The position numbers were made by a program, and so were the translations under genes. Source: Marinobacter segnicrescens (GTDB lineage: Bacteria > Pseudomonadota > Gammaproteobacteria > Pseudomonadales > Oleiphilaceae). Taken from it: DNA of 64,000 nucleotides. The notes under the pieces were generated by a model that was not told the DNA's origin, did not search any database, and was given only the letters and a program-made list of their open reading frames with translations. This document shows positions 9,129 through 17,567 of the stretch, in pieces; within the stretch, counting starts at the first letter, position 1; every line of letters starts with the position of its first letter. The DNA is taken from contig NZ_FOHZ01000006.1 of assembly GCF_900111555.1 (NCBI RefSeq), forward strand, positions 124,001 through 188,000, in the 5' to 3' direction.

Positions 9129-9566
9129 TCAGGCGCCGAAGGCGTGGCGCACAAGGTAAACGGTGACAAAGCCGGTCAGCATAAAGCTCAAGGTGGCAAC
9201 GAGGGATCTCAGGGAGAAGCGCGACAGTCCGCATACCCCGTGACCACTGGTGCAGCCAGAGCCATAGCTGGTACCGATACCAACCAGCAGGCCGGCCACG
9301 ATAACCACCGGGTAGCTGGCTTCTACGCGGATATCGGGCAGGGCAGCCAGGGCCATCCAGCCCAGCGGCGCAAGGACCATTCCGGCCAGGAAGGCTACAC
9401 GCCAGGCAATATGGCCTTTCTCAGGGGCAAGCAGGCCGCCAAGTATGCCGCTGATGCCTGCAATCCGGCCGTTAAGCAGAACGAACAGGGCGGCTGCGAG
9501 GCCGATAACCAGTCCGCCGGCAAGGGCGGACCAGGGGGTGAAACTCTCCCAGGCGATAGTGGGCAT
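9129..9566 (-). CDS. YeeE/YedE-family half-size sulfur transport protein (first)
   Basis: This is the first half of the split YeeE-like transporter, 145 aa with about four hydrophobic segments. The key motif SYGSGCTSGHGVCGLSRFS carries the conserved Cys residues used for sulfur passage in the family. It starts the three-gene run with the second half and the DUF442 protein. A sigma-70-like promoter overlapped by an inverted repeat lies upstream, so sulfide or sulfane-sulfur responsive control by an ArsR-type BigR/SqrR-like repressor is a hypothesis. No such repressor gene is in the window. Confidence 0.87.
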   Translation of the reverse strand: MPTIAWESFTPWSALAGGLVIGLAAALFVLLNGRIAGISGILGGLLAPEKGHIAWRVAFLAGMVLAPLGWMALAALPDIRVEASYPVVIVAGLLVGIGTSYGSGCTSGHGVCGLSRFSLRSLVATLSFMLTGFVTVYLVRHAFGA

Positions 9567-9621
9567 GGATACCTCCGGTTGAACGCTGGACCTCCGCCGT
9601 CAGGCGGAGTGGTGAACTGCC

Positions 9622-9652
9622 GATATAATAAATGAAACTAAGCTTATATCAA
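9622..9652 (-). promoter_or_regulatory. Promoter overlapped by inverted repeat, upstream of YeeE pair
   Basis: On the minus strand TTGATA (9647-9652) and TATTAT (9625-9630) are 16 bases apart, a good sigma-70 match. A perfect 7-bp inverted repeat, gatataa at 9622-9628 and ttatatc at 9644-9650, spans both boxes with centres about 22 bases apart. The layout suggests a repressor that blocks polymerase, as BigR does, but its identity is not known. Confidence 0.5.
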
Positions 9653-9687
9653 AATGAGGTTGTTCTCAGGAGATATACGGATCCGGC

Positions 9688-9716
9688 AAAAAAAGGCCCG
9701 GCACTGATGGCCGGGC
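9688..9716 (-). terminator. Intrinsic terminator without an upstream protein gene
   Basis: On the minus strand the stem GCCCGGC/GCCGGGC (9710-9716 with 9696-9702) is followed by seven T residues (9688-9694). No minus-strand protein gene precedes it, because the nearest gene to the right is the plus-strand phasin. It probably ends the small transcript described here. Confidence 0.8.
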
Positions 9717-9788
9717 AGAGGCGTGCGAGTAGTATCCATGAAAGACTTCCAGACAAACTGACATCAGCAAGGATGCCAGTCAGTTTCA
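9688..9788 (-). ncRNA. Candidate small RNA on the minus strand
   Basis: No protein gene lies here, yet the minus strand has a complete small-RNA layout. A promoter-like pair is TTGTAT (9818-9823), 17 bases, TATGGT (9795-9800). It is followed by an 8-bp perfect stem (9755-9762 with 9779-9786), and then a rho-independent terminator. The predicted transcript is about 100 bases. The promoter boxes are only moderate matches, so the terminator and hairpin are the stronger evidence. Confidence 0.45.
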
Positions 9789-9988
9789 GTATTGACCATA
9801 TTTTGAACACTTCAAGGATACAATGTGTGATCTCTAAAACTGTTTTTGAATATGAATAGCACTCTTATAGTTAAACTGCATGGCTGTATGGTCAGGGACC
9901 ATCATGAATTGTGCCGATTCTTGTAATAGACTAGGGACAGTAACCTTCGCTCATTGCTCTCCCGCAAGCTGGAAAAGAAGCCTTGTCT

Positions 9989-10456
9989 ATGCCCAACAAA
10001 AAGCCTGACCGCAACGCTGATACACCGCCGTCCAAGTTGGAGGACGATCCCCAGCTTGCAGGGAAGATCCGCGATTCTGCCCGCCAGATCTGGTTGGCAG
10101 GTCTTGGTGCCTACACCAAGGCGGAAGAAGACGCCGGCCGGTTTTTCGAACGTCTGGTGCACGAAGGAGAAGAGCTTGAGGGCAAGACTCGGGGGCTGGT
10201 AGAGCGCCAGGTCAAGGCGGTTGAGCACCGGGTGGAAGATGTTCGTGACCGTGCCACTGGCACCTGGGATCGCCTTGAAACCCTGTTTGATGACCGCGTC
10301 GCTGGCGCCCTGCGGCGACTTGGCATTCCACGCCGCGAAGATCTCAGGCGGCTGGAGGATCGGGTAGAGGCATTGGAGCAGGAACTCGCCGAACTCCGTT
10401 CAGCCGGCACCAAGATGACTGGCACTCGTGTGCCCGGGTCTGACGAGGAAGAATAG
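9989..10456 (+). CDS. Polyhydroxyalkanoate granule-associated protein (phasin, PhaI/PhaF type)
   Basis: This 155-aa cytoplasmic protein is of the Pseudomonas-type phasin family, which coats polyhydroxyalkanoate granules. The family core IRDSARQIWLAGLGAYTKA is at residues 29-47, followed by charged amphipathic helix, and the C-terminal third (EDLRRLEDRVEALEQELAEL) is a leucine-zipper-like coiled coil for oligomerisation. It lacks the long Ala/Lys DNA-binding tail of PhaF, so it is closer to PhaI. A TTG lies two codons upstream; the ATG at 9989 is preferred. It converges with a PhaD-like regulator, supporting a PHA role. Confidence 0.85.
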   Translation: MPNKKPDRNADTPPSKLEDDPQLAGKIRDSARQIWLAGLGAYTKAEEDAGRFFERLVHEGEELEGKTRGLVERQVKAVEHRVEDVRDRATGTWDRLETLFDDRVAGALRRLGIPRREDLRRLEDRVEALEQELAELRSAGTKMTGTRVPGSDEEE

Positions 10457-10460
10457 GGAG

Positions 10461-11093
10461 TCAGTCGGGTTGGTAGTCCTGCGCCAGAAGATACAGCTCC
10501 CTTGAAGCAGATGCCCCAAGGTGGGGTATCAGCAAGTGGAAGACCTGGTAGACGCCCCGGCGAGGGTCAAGGTTGTTCCGATTTCCCGCATCTCTCAAAG
10601 AATCAAAACTCTCCCAGTAACATACAGTTAAAGTTAGTTGTTCGCATAGTGCTTTAATTATCGTTGGCTCAGTTGCCATCAGCCCCTGGTTTGCCAGGCT
10701 GTCGCACAGGATTTGAAACCCTTTCTGTTTGCTATCCAGAATGCGGCGAAACCCTGGCCGAAGTTCCTGGTAACGGGAGAGGATATTCACCAGGTCGTGG
10801 TAGAGAAACCGGTAACGCTCAATGGTTTCGAACAGCAGGTGCAGAAAGAACCCGAGCTGGTCGAGGCTCACTTCCACATCCTTCGGAATGGCCAGCAGGT
10901 CGTTGATCTCATGACTGTATTGACCGAACAGTTCACCGACGATGTCGGATTTGCTGCGAAAATGGTAATACAGGTTTCCAGGGCTGATATTCAGCTCGTC
11001 GGAGATAAGCAGTGTGGTGACGTTCGGTTCACCAAGCTCGTTGAACAGCGCCAGGCTGGTGGTGAGTATCCTGTCCCGGGTTTTTACCTTCGC
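10461..11093 (-). CDS. phaD: TetR-family regulator, PhaD-like
   Basis: This is a 210-aa TetR/AcrR regulator. Its N-terminal helix-turn-helix region TRDRILTTSLALFNELGEPN followed by ISPGNLYYHFRSKSDIV closely resembles PhaD, the activator of pha genes in Pseudomonas. The ligand domain (FLHLLFETIERYRFLYHDL) also fits that family. The longest frame begins at a GTG inside xthA; I prefer the GTG at 11093, which has GGGAG before it and begins VAKVKTRDR as in PhaD. It lies 28 bases after xthA and converges on the phasin gene with a four-base gap. Confidence 0.8.
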   Translation of the reverse strand, partial: AKVKTRDRILTTSLALFNELGEPNVTTLLISDELNISPGNLYYHFRSKSDIVGELFGQYSHEINDLLAIPKDVEVSLDQLGFFLHLLFETIERYRFLYHDLVNILSRYQELRPGFRRILDSKQKGFQILCDSLANQGLMATEPTIIKALCEQLTLTVCYWESFDSLRDAGNRNNLDPRRGVYQVFHLLIPHLGASASRELYLLAQDYQPD

Positions 11094-11121
11094 CACCGCC
11101 GTCTCCCTGGCTGAGGTTTGC

Positions 11122-11934
11122 TCAGAGATCGAACTCAGCCCAGACCGGGCAGTGGTCCGATGGTTTTTCCATGGCTCGGATGTCATAACTGACACCGGCG
11201 GCCCTGGCTTTGGGCAGGAGGCTGTTGCTGGCCATAATCAGGTCAATGCGCAGGCCTCGCTTCGGATCCCGTTCGAATCCCCGGCTTCGGTAATCAAACC
11301 AGCTGAAGGTATCGGCTTCTTCCGGGTGGAGATGCCGGAACACGTCCGTCAGGCCACGACGCTCCACCTCGGCCAGCCAGCCCCGCTCCTCAGGCAGGAA
11401 ACTGCATTTTCCGGTACGAAGCCAGCGCTTGGCGTTGTCCGCTCCGATACCGATATCCCGATCAGTGGGGGAGATGTTCATGTCACCCATCACCACCAGG
11501 TGACCACCTTCGGCCTGAAGGTCATCTATGAGGCGCATCAGATCCTGGTAAAACTTTTCCTTGGCGGGGAATTTTACCGGGTGGTCGCGACTCTCTCCCT
11601 GTGGGAAATAGCCGTTGATAACGGTCAGGGGAGTACCATTCACCTTAAAACGACCGCGGATAAGCCGCCTTTGCGCCTCTTCACCGTCCCAGGGAAAACC
11701 CCGGTAAACGTCCTCAGGTGCCTGCCGCGACAGCAGTGCTACGCCATAATGGGTCTTCTGTCCGTGGAAGTGAACGTGGTAACCCATGGCTTCCACTTCG
11801 GCAACCGGGAACTGGTCGTCATTCACCTTGGTTTCCTGCAGGCCGATAATGTCCGGGTTCAGCTGGTCCACCACGGCCTGCAACTGGTGAAGTCTGGTTC
11901 GTATGCTGTTGACGTTAAAGGAAACAAGTTTCAT
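11122..11934 (-). CDS. xthA: Exodeoxyribonuclease III
   Basis: This 270-aa exonuclease III/AP endonuclease acts in base-excision repair. The canonical motifs of the fold are present: [12 protein letters not shown] at the start, the metal-binding Glu in [40 protein letters not shown], and the catalytic [10 protein letters not shown] near the C-terminus. The ATG at 11934 is chosen over an upstream one seven codons earlier because it begins exactly at the conserved strand. Confidence 0.96.
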   Translation of the reverse strand: MKLVSFNVNSIRTRLHQLQAVVDQLNPDIIGLQETKVNDDQFPVAEVEAMGYHVHFHGQKTHYGVALLSRQAPEDVYRGFPWDGEEAQRRLIRGRFKVNGTPLTVINGYFPQGESRDHPVKFPAKEKFYQDLMRLIDDLQAEGGHLVVMGDMNISPTDRDIGIGADNAKRWLRTGKCSFLPEERGWLAEVERRGLTDVFRHLHPEEADTFSWFDYRSRGFERDPKRGLRIDLIMASNSLLPKARAAGVSYDIRAMEKPSDHCPVWAEFDL

Positions 11935-12026
11935 CAGGTCTGGCCCGCCGTTCACTATGAATGCCCCGGCAAGTCTATCACAGCCCCCGGCAGGGCCAAG
12001 TCACCGGCGTCTGCGGGGAAAGAACG

Positions 12027-12779
12027 TCAACGGGACTGGCTGGAGGGCAGCAATGAGCAGCCGGGCGCCTCGATCACCTGGTAGCGAATAGAGACGACAT
12101 GGTTCTCGTCCTGGTTACGGCGGATATTGCCCAGCCCGGCATAGTGGGTGAGAAAGCCATCGTCTCGATAACCAAGCCGGATGGGGTCCACCAGGACTCG
12201 TAAGAACATGCCTGCCGGCCGGATACGAAAGCTGTGGTCGGCGCCTGCAAGTTTGTCTGGTGCCGGTTCAGCGACAAAGTCGTAGCTCTCGCCACGTGTC
12301 GGTGCCAGTACGGAAAAGTCCACCGCATTGCCGTCAGTCAGGGCTTGCCAGTTCGCACGGACAAAATGATCGAACCCCGCGTCAACCACCAATTGGTCTT
12401 CAAATGGGACACGCCAGCGTTTCGAAGGTTGATCAGACATTGTCCATTCTACTTTGAGCGTTTCATCCCCATCATGGCGAACCAGCAGGTGCTCGCTGAA
12501 GTCTGGTTGCTTGAAGTCGACCTCCGGCCGTAACGGGGAGTCCTTATAGGTAAGTGCCTTGGCAGCAAACGGACTAGGACTGTCCTGGCGAAGGTAATCG
12601 ACGTTCTGTTGTTCGGGACGCCAATGGCCCTCCACACAGGAACCGGTGACCCTGTGCTCCTCCTGATAGAGTTGGACACCGTCGGTATTGGATGCGATTC
12701 CGCTGAAAACGAAGGTTTCCGAGGCAGCTGCGGACAGGGCAAGCAATGGGTAACCGAACAGTGCCAGCCAGGATTTCAT
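12027..12779 (-). CDS. Secreted hypothetical protein at the end of the lipid operon
   Basis: I do not recognise the family. The 250-aa protein starts with a signal peptide (MKSWLALFGYPLLALSAAAS) and is otherwise soluble and rich in charged residues, so it is probably periplasmic. A possible disulfide joins the single Cys in TGSCVEGHW to the one in APGCSLLPS. Its ATG overlaps the DUF2878 stop by four bases, which makes it the last gene of the eight-gene operon. Position suggests a lipid or envelope role. The longer frame to 13085 is an extension through the previous gene. Confidence 0.75.
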   Translation of the reverse strand: MKSWLALFGYPLLALSAAASETFVFSGIASNTDGVQLYQEEHRVTGSCVEGHWRPEQQNVDYLRQDSPSPFAAKALTYKDSPLRPEVDFKQPDFSEHLLVRHDGDETLKVEWTMSDQPSKRWRVPFEDQLVVDAGFDHFVRANWQALTDGNAVDFSVLAPTRGESYDFVAEPAPDKLAGADHSFRIRPAGMFLRVLVDPIRLGYRDDGFLTHYAGLGNIRRNQDENHVVSIRYQVIEAPGCSLLPSSQSR

Positions 12780-13291
12780 GCCAGTGTCTCCGAAAAGTAA
12801 CGCCGTTGAATGCGCATTAACGCCGGGAACATCACCAGCCACCCGGCGGAAAGGGCCGCAAGCGAAACCAGGGCGTAGGGCAGGGTAATGGCGCCCAGTG
12901 CCGCTGCGGAGAAGTAGGCAAAAGGCCCCGCCAGTGGGGCAAACACGAACGGGTACCAGCGTCGGCTGTGCATCCAGGCGAGGGAGTGGGACAATGTGGT
13001 GAGGAACAGGGCCCATATTATGACCAACCAGGGCGGCGTCCAGCCGCTCATGGAAGCATCCTGAAGGACGCCGGTGCGGAACCACAGCCCATCGAGCAGG
13101 CTGCCCAGCACCACACCGACCAGGATGAACCGAGCTTCCGCCAGGGGGCGGTCACTCAGGGCCAGCAGGTGGATGGCCACCAGGACCAGGCCGATAGCGA
13201 CTGCCGTCCAGTTCCCCATCAGTACACAAATTAGCCAGCCCGCCTGGAACAGGATGAAGTTGGCGGCCTTGCGCAGGGTGTCGCGATTCAT
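12776..13291 (-). CDS. DUF2878 membrane protein
   Basis: This 171-aa inner-membrane protein has about five to six hydrophobic segments and the DUF2878-type N-terminus (FILFQAGWLICVLMGN). The family has no established function but is repeatedly found next to CFA-synthase-like and DUF1365 genes, as here. It starts four bases after the CFA gene and its stop overlaps the next start. It may handle or sense the modified lipid; that is inference. Confidence 0.82.
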   Translation of the reverse strand: MNRDTLRKAANFILFQAGWLICVLMGNWTAVAIGLVLVAIHLLALSDRPLAEARFILVGVVLGSLLDGLWFRTGVLQDASMSGWTPPWLVIIWALFLTTLSHSLAWMHSRRWYPFVFAPLAGPFAYFSAAALGAITLPYALVSLAALSAGWLVMFPALMRIQRRYFSETLA

Positions 13292-13295
13292 GGGA

Positions 13296-14567
13296 TCAGC
13301 TACCGGCGACGTTTGCGATCAGGTGAGCCCGTTTGTTTTCCGGCTTTGCCATCAGGATCTGGTTAACGCCAATAGCCCGTTCACTGAAGCCAGCCTCGCA
13401 ATAGGCAAAGTAGAACTTCCAGAGGCGCCGGAACGACTGGTCATAGCCAAGGGCTTCCAGTTCAGGGGTACGCTCGTCGAAGCGGTTGTGCCAGTCTCGG
13501 AGGGTGCGGGCATAGTGGAACCCGAAGTCCTCGGCGTGGGTCATCACCAGGTCGGACTTGCGACCCATGGACTCGAGTATCGCGCCAAATGACGGAATGA
13601 AGCTGCCAGGGAAGATATAGCGCTGGATAAAATCAACGTTTTTCAGGGCCCGCCGGTAGCGCTGTTCCGGCATGGTAATGGCCTGCACCAGCGCCAGCCC
13701 GTCAGGTTTCAGCAAGCGGCTGATCTGGTTGAGATAGCTGTCCAGGAACTGCGGCCCCACCGCCTCGATCATTTCAATGGAGACCAGCTTGTCGAACTGG
13801 CCTTCCAGGTCCCGGTAGTCATCAAACAACAGTGTCACCCGGTTTTGCAGCCCTTCCGCCTCAACCTTTTCGCGGGCCATGGCAAGTTGCTCAGCGGAGA
13901 TGGTTGTGGTGGTGACGTGGCAGCCGAAGTGTTTGGCTGCATAGATGGCAAATCCGCCCCAGCCAGTACCGATTTCAATGACCCGGTCGCCGGGTTTCAG
14001 CTCCAGCTTTCGGCAGATAAGGTCCAGCTTGTAGATGGCGGCCTCGTCCAGCGTACTGTCCTCACCAGGGTACACCGCCGATGAGTACATCATGGTCGGG
14101 TCCAGGAATAACTCGAACAGCTCGTTGCCGAGGTCATAATGGGCCGAAATGTTCTTTCGCGAGCCCGTGGGTGTATTGCGGTTAAGCCAGTGGAGACCCT
14201 TGAGCGCAGGCTTGGTGACCCAGGCAAAACGATCTTCGAAAGCGTTCATCCGGTCCACGTTGCGGGTGAAGAACCGGAGCAGGGCTGTCAGGTCCGGGGA
14301 ACTCCAGTCGCCGGCTACGAAGGCCTCCGCAGCGCCGATACCGCCACCGGTCAGCAAGTCCCGCCAGGCCGAGCCATCGTGAATGTCCAGCCTTGCAACC
14401 GGCCAGCGCTGGTCACCATCGCCGAAAACCTGTTCCGGGCCGCCCGGCTCCCGAACTACCAGCTGCCCGGCCCCCAGCTGCCCAAGCTGGCCGCATACCA
14501 GGTGACGGGCAACACGGGTCATCAGCGGCAGACTCTGGTGTGCAGCCTGGTTTTCTATGTTCTCCAT
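13296..14567 (-). CDS. Cyclopropane-fatty-acid synthase family methyltransferase
   Basis: This is a 423-aa SAM-dependent enzyme acting on unsaturated acyl chains in membrane phospholipids. The SAM motif VIEIGTGWGGFAIYAA is central, SIEMIEAVG carries the Glu found in the CFA family, and FAYCEAGFSERAIGVNQ holds the C-terminal conserved Cys. About 100 N-terminal residues precede the methyltransferase domain, as usual. In operons with DUF1365, FAD and SDR genes, related enzymes (UfaM type) methylate acyl chains on the way to furan fatty acids, so the product may not be a plain cyclopropane. It overlaps DUF1365 by 13 bases. Confidence 0.9.
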   Translation of the reverse strand: MENIENQAAHQSLPLMTRVARHLVCGQLGQLGAGQLVVREPGGPEQVFGDGDQRWPVARLDIHDGSAWRDLLTGGGIGAAEAFVAGDWSSPDLTALLRFFTRNVDRMNAFEDRFAWVTKPALKGLHWLNRNTPTGSRKNISAHYDLGNELFELFLDPTMMYSSAVYPGEDSTLDEAAIYKLDLICRKLELKPGDRVIEIGTGWGGFAIYAAKHFGCHVTTTTISAEQLAMAREKVEAEGLQNRVTLLFDDYRDLEGQFDKLVSIEMIEAVGPQFLDSYLNQISRLLKPDGLALVQAITMPEQRYRRALKNVDFIQRYIFPGSFIPSFGAILESMGRKSDLVMTHAEDFGFHYARTLRDWHNRFDERTPELEALGYDQSFRRLWKFYFAYCEAGFSERAIGVNQILMAKPENKRAHLIANVAGS

Positions 14568-15511
14568 GAAGTAATCCTCGTAACAGTGTCGCAGGCGGAG
14601 CCATTTGAATCGGGGGAGCCCTGGTCGGGGTCGATTTTCCGGTTGTCCCGGCCCCGGTCATCCCTCCCCAGCCCCCGGCTGGGGTGATCGGCGGGAAGTT
14701 TGTCCGGGTGGGTATGGAAAGGTACCCCCTTGAGTTTCAGGCGAAGGGCATGCCAGTAAATGCCGGCCACTACCTTGAAAGACTCAACCGGAAAGCGCAT
14801 CAGGCTCCTGTATACCGTTTTACGGGTAAGGGGGGTGCGCCGGACCACCAGGGTGGCATCAAAAACCCGGCTTTTTGCACGCTCCTTTCCTGATTCGGCC
14901 CCGCTCACGTTCATGTGAATCCTCAGTTCCGGGCCCCGGAAACTGAAAGTCCACTGATAGCTCTGCTCCATGGGATTGAAAGGTGATACGTGGAATCGCT
15001 TGTCGAAGCCGGCCTTAACCGACCGCCATCCGCTATTGCTGACGGGGACATCGCCCACTTCGAGGCAGTACACGTGCCGTTCATGCCAGGGGGTATTGGT
15101 GATCTGGGCGAGAATCACCCGGGGTACTGCCCCGTTAGCCGGGTCGTCACCGTGGCGATAACAGAAATAGAAACTCACCGGGTTGAACACATAGCCGAAA
15201 TGCCGCGGATGGGTAATCAGTTCCAAAGGCCCGTCCGGTCGCCACCTGGTGGCAGTCTCCACCCGGTCGCGAACAGCCTGTTGGATGTCTGGTATGTGGG
15301 GGTCGAGGTAATCCCGGCGGCGTAATGACAGAACGTTGAAGCTTTCCACCGATACCAGGGGACCCAACTGATCGAACACCGACCAGTCGGCCAGGTTCAG
15401 GGCCAGCATGCCGGTGCGGTACTGGAATTCATGGCGAACCGGAGACCGGCGCCGATGCCTTACGGTACCGGTGAGCCAGCTACTGGCAAGGGCCGGAGCT
15501 GTCGTGGTCAC
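14555..15511 (-). CDS. DUF1365 domain protein
   Basis: This is a 318-aa soluble protein of the DUF1365 family. Typical segments are GTVRHRRRSPVRHEFQYRT near the start, YVFNPVSFYFCYR, and the motif HVSPFNPMEQSYQW. The biochemical role is not firmly known; it is an almost constant neighbour of CFA-like methyltransferases and FAD oxidoreductases, and this order is preserved here. Four-base overlap with the FAD gene shows translational coupling. Confidence 0.9.
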   Translation of the reverse strand: MTTTAPALASSWLTGTVRHRRRSPVRHEFQYRTGMLALNLADWSVFDQLGPLVSVESFNVLSLRRRDYLDPHIPDIQQAVRDRVETATRWRPDGPLELITHPRHFGYVFNPVSFYFCYRHGDDPANGAVPRVILAQITNTPWHERHVYCLEVGDVPVSNSGWRSVKAGFDKRFHVSPFNPMEQSYQWTFSFRGPELRIHMNVSGAESGKERAKSRVFDATLVVRRTPLTRKTVYRSLMRFPVESFKVVAGIYWHALRLKLKGVPFHTHPDKLPADHPSRGLGRDDRGRDNRKIDPDQGSPDSNGSACDTVTRITSWRT

Positions 15512-16773
15512 AACCTTACCCCGAAGGCGTCTGCTACCCGCAGCGCACTGCGTACGCCATCCTCGTGGAAGCCGTTAAACCAGTAGGCTCCGCAATAGTG
15601 GGTACGGTTCTGGTTGCCAATCTCGGCGTACCGTTGCTGGGCGGCTACGCCCTCAAGGGAGAACACCGGGTGGGCATAGGTATAGCGCTCAATCACCCGA
15701 TTCGGGTCAATGTCATGGCTACGGTTGAGGGTGACACAAAAGGTTTCCGGGGCGTCGTGGAAATTCTGCAGGATGTTCATGTTGTAGGTGACAGAAACCG
15801 GCTGATCCGGTTTCTGTGGAATGTAATAGTTCCATGCTGCCCAGGCGCGTCGATTTGAGGGAAGCAGCCGGCTGTCGGTGTGAAGAACCACATCGTTGTC
15901 CTGGTAGGGAATCGCTGACAGGATCGATAACTCCTGCTCCGTGGGGTCCCGGAGCATGGCGAGGGCCTGGTCGCTGTGACAGCCAAAAACAACCTGGTCA
16001 AAACGGTGATCCTTGCCCTGGGCCCGAACCGTCACACCGTCAGAATCCCGGATAACCGACTCCACTGGACTGTTCAGCCAGGTGCGATCGCCCAGGCGCT
16101 CCATCATGCGGTTAACGTAGGTCACTGAGCCACCTGAAATGACCCGCCATTGGGGACGATCATCCACCGAAAGCATGCCGTGGTTGTTGAAAAACTGCAG
16201 GAAGAACCTGACGGGGAACTGCTCCAGCACGACTTCGGGAGCTGACCAGATAGCCGAGCCCATGGGTACGATGTAGTAGTTCCGGAAGTAACGGGAAAAA
16301 CCATGTCGGTCCAGGTAATCGCCAAGGGTCTGGGTGTCGTCCAGGGTGCCTGCCTCCAGGTCAGCCCGGGTCTGCCGATTGAACCGGAGGATTTCCCTGA
16401 TCATCTTCAGAAAGGGGAGGTTGGCCAGGTTCCTGCGCTGGGCAAACAGGGTATTCAGGCTGGTGCCGTTGTACTGCAGACCGTTCGCTGGCGAGTCAAC
16501 GCTGAAGCTCATGTCGCTGTCTTCGGAAGCGACCCCAAGCTTGTCCATCAACCGGATGAAATTCGGGTACGTCCAGTCATTAAATACTATGAAGCCTGTG
16601 TTCACCGGCCACTCCCGGCCACCGGCGCTCACCATTCGGGTGTTGGTGTGGCCGCCGGCATAGTTACCTGATTCAAACAGCGATACATCGTGTTTTTCGG
16701 AAAGCAGCCAGGCTGCCGTGAGCCCGGAGACTCCGGCGCCGATAACCGCGATACGCTGGGGGGTATTGCTCAT
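15508..16773 (-). CDS. FAD/NAD(P)-binding oxidoreductase of the CFA-DUF1365 cluster
   Basis: This 421-aa flavoprotein resembles amine oxidase/phytoene-desaturase-like enzymes. The dinucleotide-binding motif VIGAGVSGLTAAWLLSE lies at residues 10-26, followed by the FAD region SGNYAGGHTNT. The C-terminus HYCGAYWFNGFHEDGVRSAL is characteristic of the COG2907 group found with CFA and DUF1365. An oxidation or desaturation of an acyl chain is the expected chemistry, by analogy with UfaO-type proteins. It overlaps both neighbours by four bases. Confidence 0.9.
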   Translation of the reverse strand: MSNTPQRIAVIGAGVSGLTAAWLLSEKHDVSLFESGNYAGGHTNTRMVSAGGREWPVNTGFIVFNDWTYPNFIRLMDKLGVASEDSDMSFSVDSPANGLQYNGTSLNTLFAQRRNLANLPFLKMIREILRFNRQTRADLEAGTLDDTQTLGDYLDRHGFSRYFRNYYIVPMGSAIWSAPEVVLEQFPVRFFLQFFNNHGMLSVDDRPQWRVISGGSVTYVNRMMERLGDRTWLNSPVESVIRDSDGVTVRAQGKDHRFDQVVFGCHSDQALAMLRDPTEQELSILSAIPYQDNDVVLHTDSRLLPSNRRAWAAWNYYIPQKPDQPVSVTYNMNILQNFHDAPETFCVTLNRSHDIDPNRVIERYTYAHPVFSLEGVAAQQRYAEIGNQNRTHYCGAYWFNGFHEDGVRSALRVADAFGVRL

Positions 16774-17567
16774 GGTGATGGGTTTTCCTGGGTGGTGTTT
16801 CGGGCCATTTTCGCGGCCATTCGGTCGATCAGCCCCTGGGGCAGGTTACCCAACAGGCGCAGGGTCCAGGTAAAGCGTTTCGGGAATTCAATGGAATGCC
16901 GGCCCTTGCGCAGCCCGTCCACGATTCTCTCGGCGGCATCATCTGCTTCGATCAGGAAGGGCATGGGGAAGTCGTTACGGTCGGTGAGCGGCGTCCTGAC
17001 GAACCCGGGAGACACCAGGAAGACCTCTATACCTTCCCGTGCCAGGTCAGCACGTAATGACTGGGCGAAGTAGGCCAGTGCAGCCTTTGACGCCCCATAA
17101 CCCTCCGCGCGAGTAAACGGAAACCACCAGGCCGACGAGCCGACAATGACCAGTGCTGCAGGGCGACCAGAGGCACGCGTCCGGCGGAGGTGGGGCAAAA
17201 TCCGTTCAACGGAACGCACGGTGCCCATAACGTTGGTTTCTATATTGCGCCCGACCAATCCGGCGTCGAACTGATTCACATCAAGATACTCACAGGTGCC
17301 GGCGTTCAGAATGGCCAGGTCGACAGGACCTGCTGCTGCCAGTACTGGTTCGATCTGCTCCAGGTCTGATGTCTGTGTGGTATCTGCCCGGGCACTTTTG
17401 AGACGCTCCGGAGCCAGTGCCACCAGTTCATCGAGGGCAGGTTGCCGCCGCCCTGTCAGCACCAGTGAGTGACCGTCTTTAATGAGTCGCCTGGCGAGTG
17501 CCTCACCAATACCGGAGGTAGCACCTGTGAGCCAGATGCTGGATGGCGTCTGGAGAAATTGGCTCAT
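16770..17567 (-). CDS. Short-chain dehydrogenase/reductase
   Basis: This is a 265-aa classical SDR. The NAD(P) motif TGATSGIGEALARRL is at the N-terminus, LAILNAGTCEY matches the NNAG position, and the catalytic Ser and YGASK (Tyr, Lys) are present. The substrate is unknown; its position in the operon suggests a lipid intermediate. Four-base overlaps join it to the SnoaL-like gene before and the flavoprotein gene after. Confidence 0.88.
   Translation of the reverse strand: MSQFLQTPSSIWLTGATSGIGEALARRLIKDGHSLVLTGRRQPALDELVALAPERLKSARADTTQTSDLEQIEPVLAAAGPVDLAILNAGTCEYLDVNQFDAGLVGRNIETNVMGTVRSVERILPHLRRTRASGRPAALVIVGSSAWWFPFTRAEGYGASKAALAYFAQSLRADLAREGIEVFLVSPGFVRTPLTDRNDFPMPFLIEADDAAERIVDGLRKGRHSIEFPKRFTWTLRLLGNLPQGLIDRMAAKMARNTTQENPSP

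Larger units (their letters stand above)
9567..9988. other. Intergenic region between YeeE pair and phasin gene
   Basis: This 422-base stretch holds the YeeE promoter and inverted repeat, the orphan terminator and the candidate small RNA. The rest (about 9825-9985) is AT-richer leader for the plus-strand phasin gene. The 75-codon plus-strand frame at 9632-9859 runs across the terminator and lacks a ribosome-binding site, so I do not call it. Confidence 0.6.

Noticed and set aside
9632..9859. 75-codon plus-strand frame in the intergenic region
   Set aside because: It crosses the minus-strand terminator hairpin and candidate small RNA and has no good ribosome-binding site or family resemblance.
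12780..13085. Long N-terminal extension of the secreted protein gene
   Set aside because: The extension overlaps DUF2878 coding sequence; the signal peptide begins at 12779.
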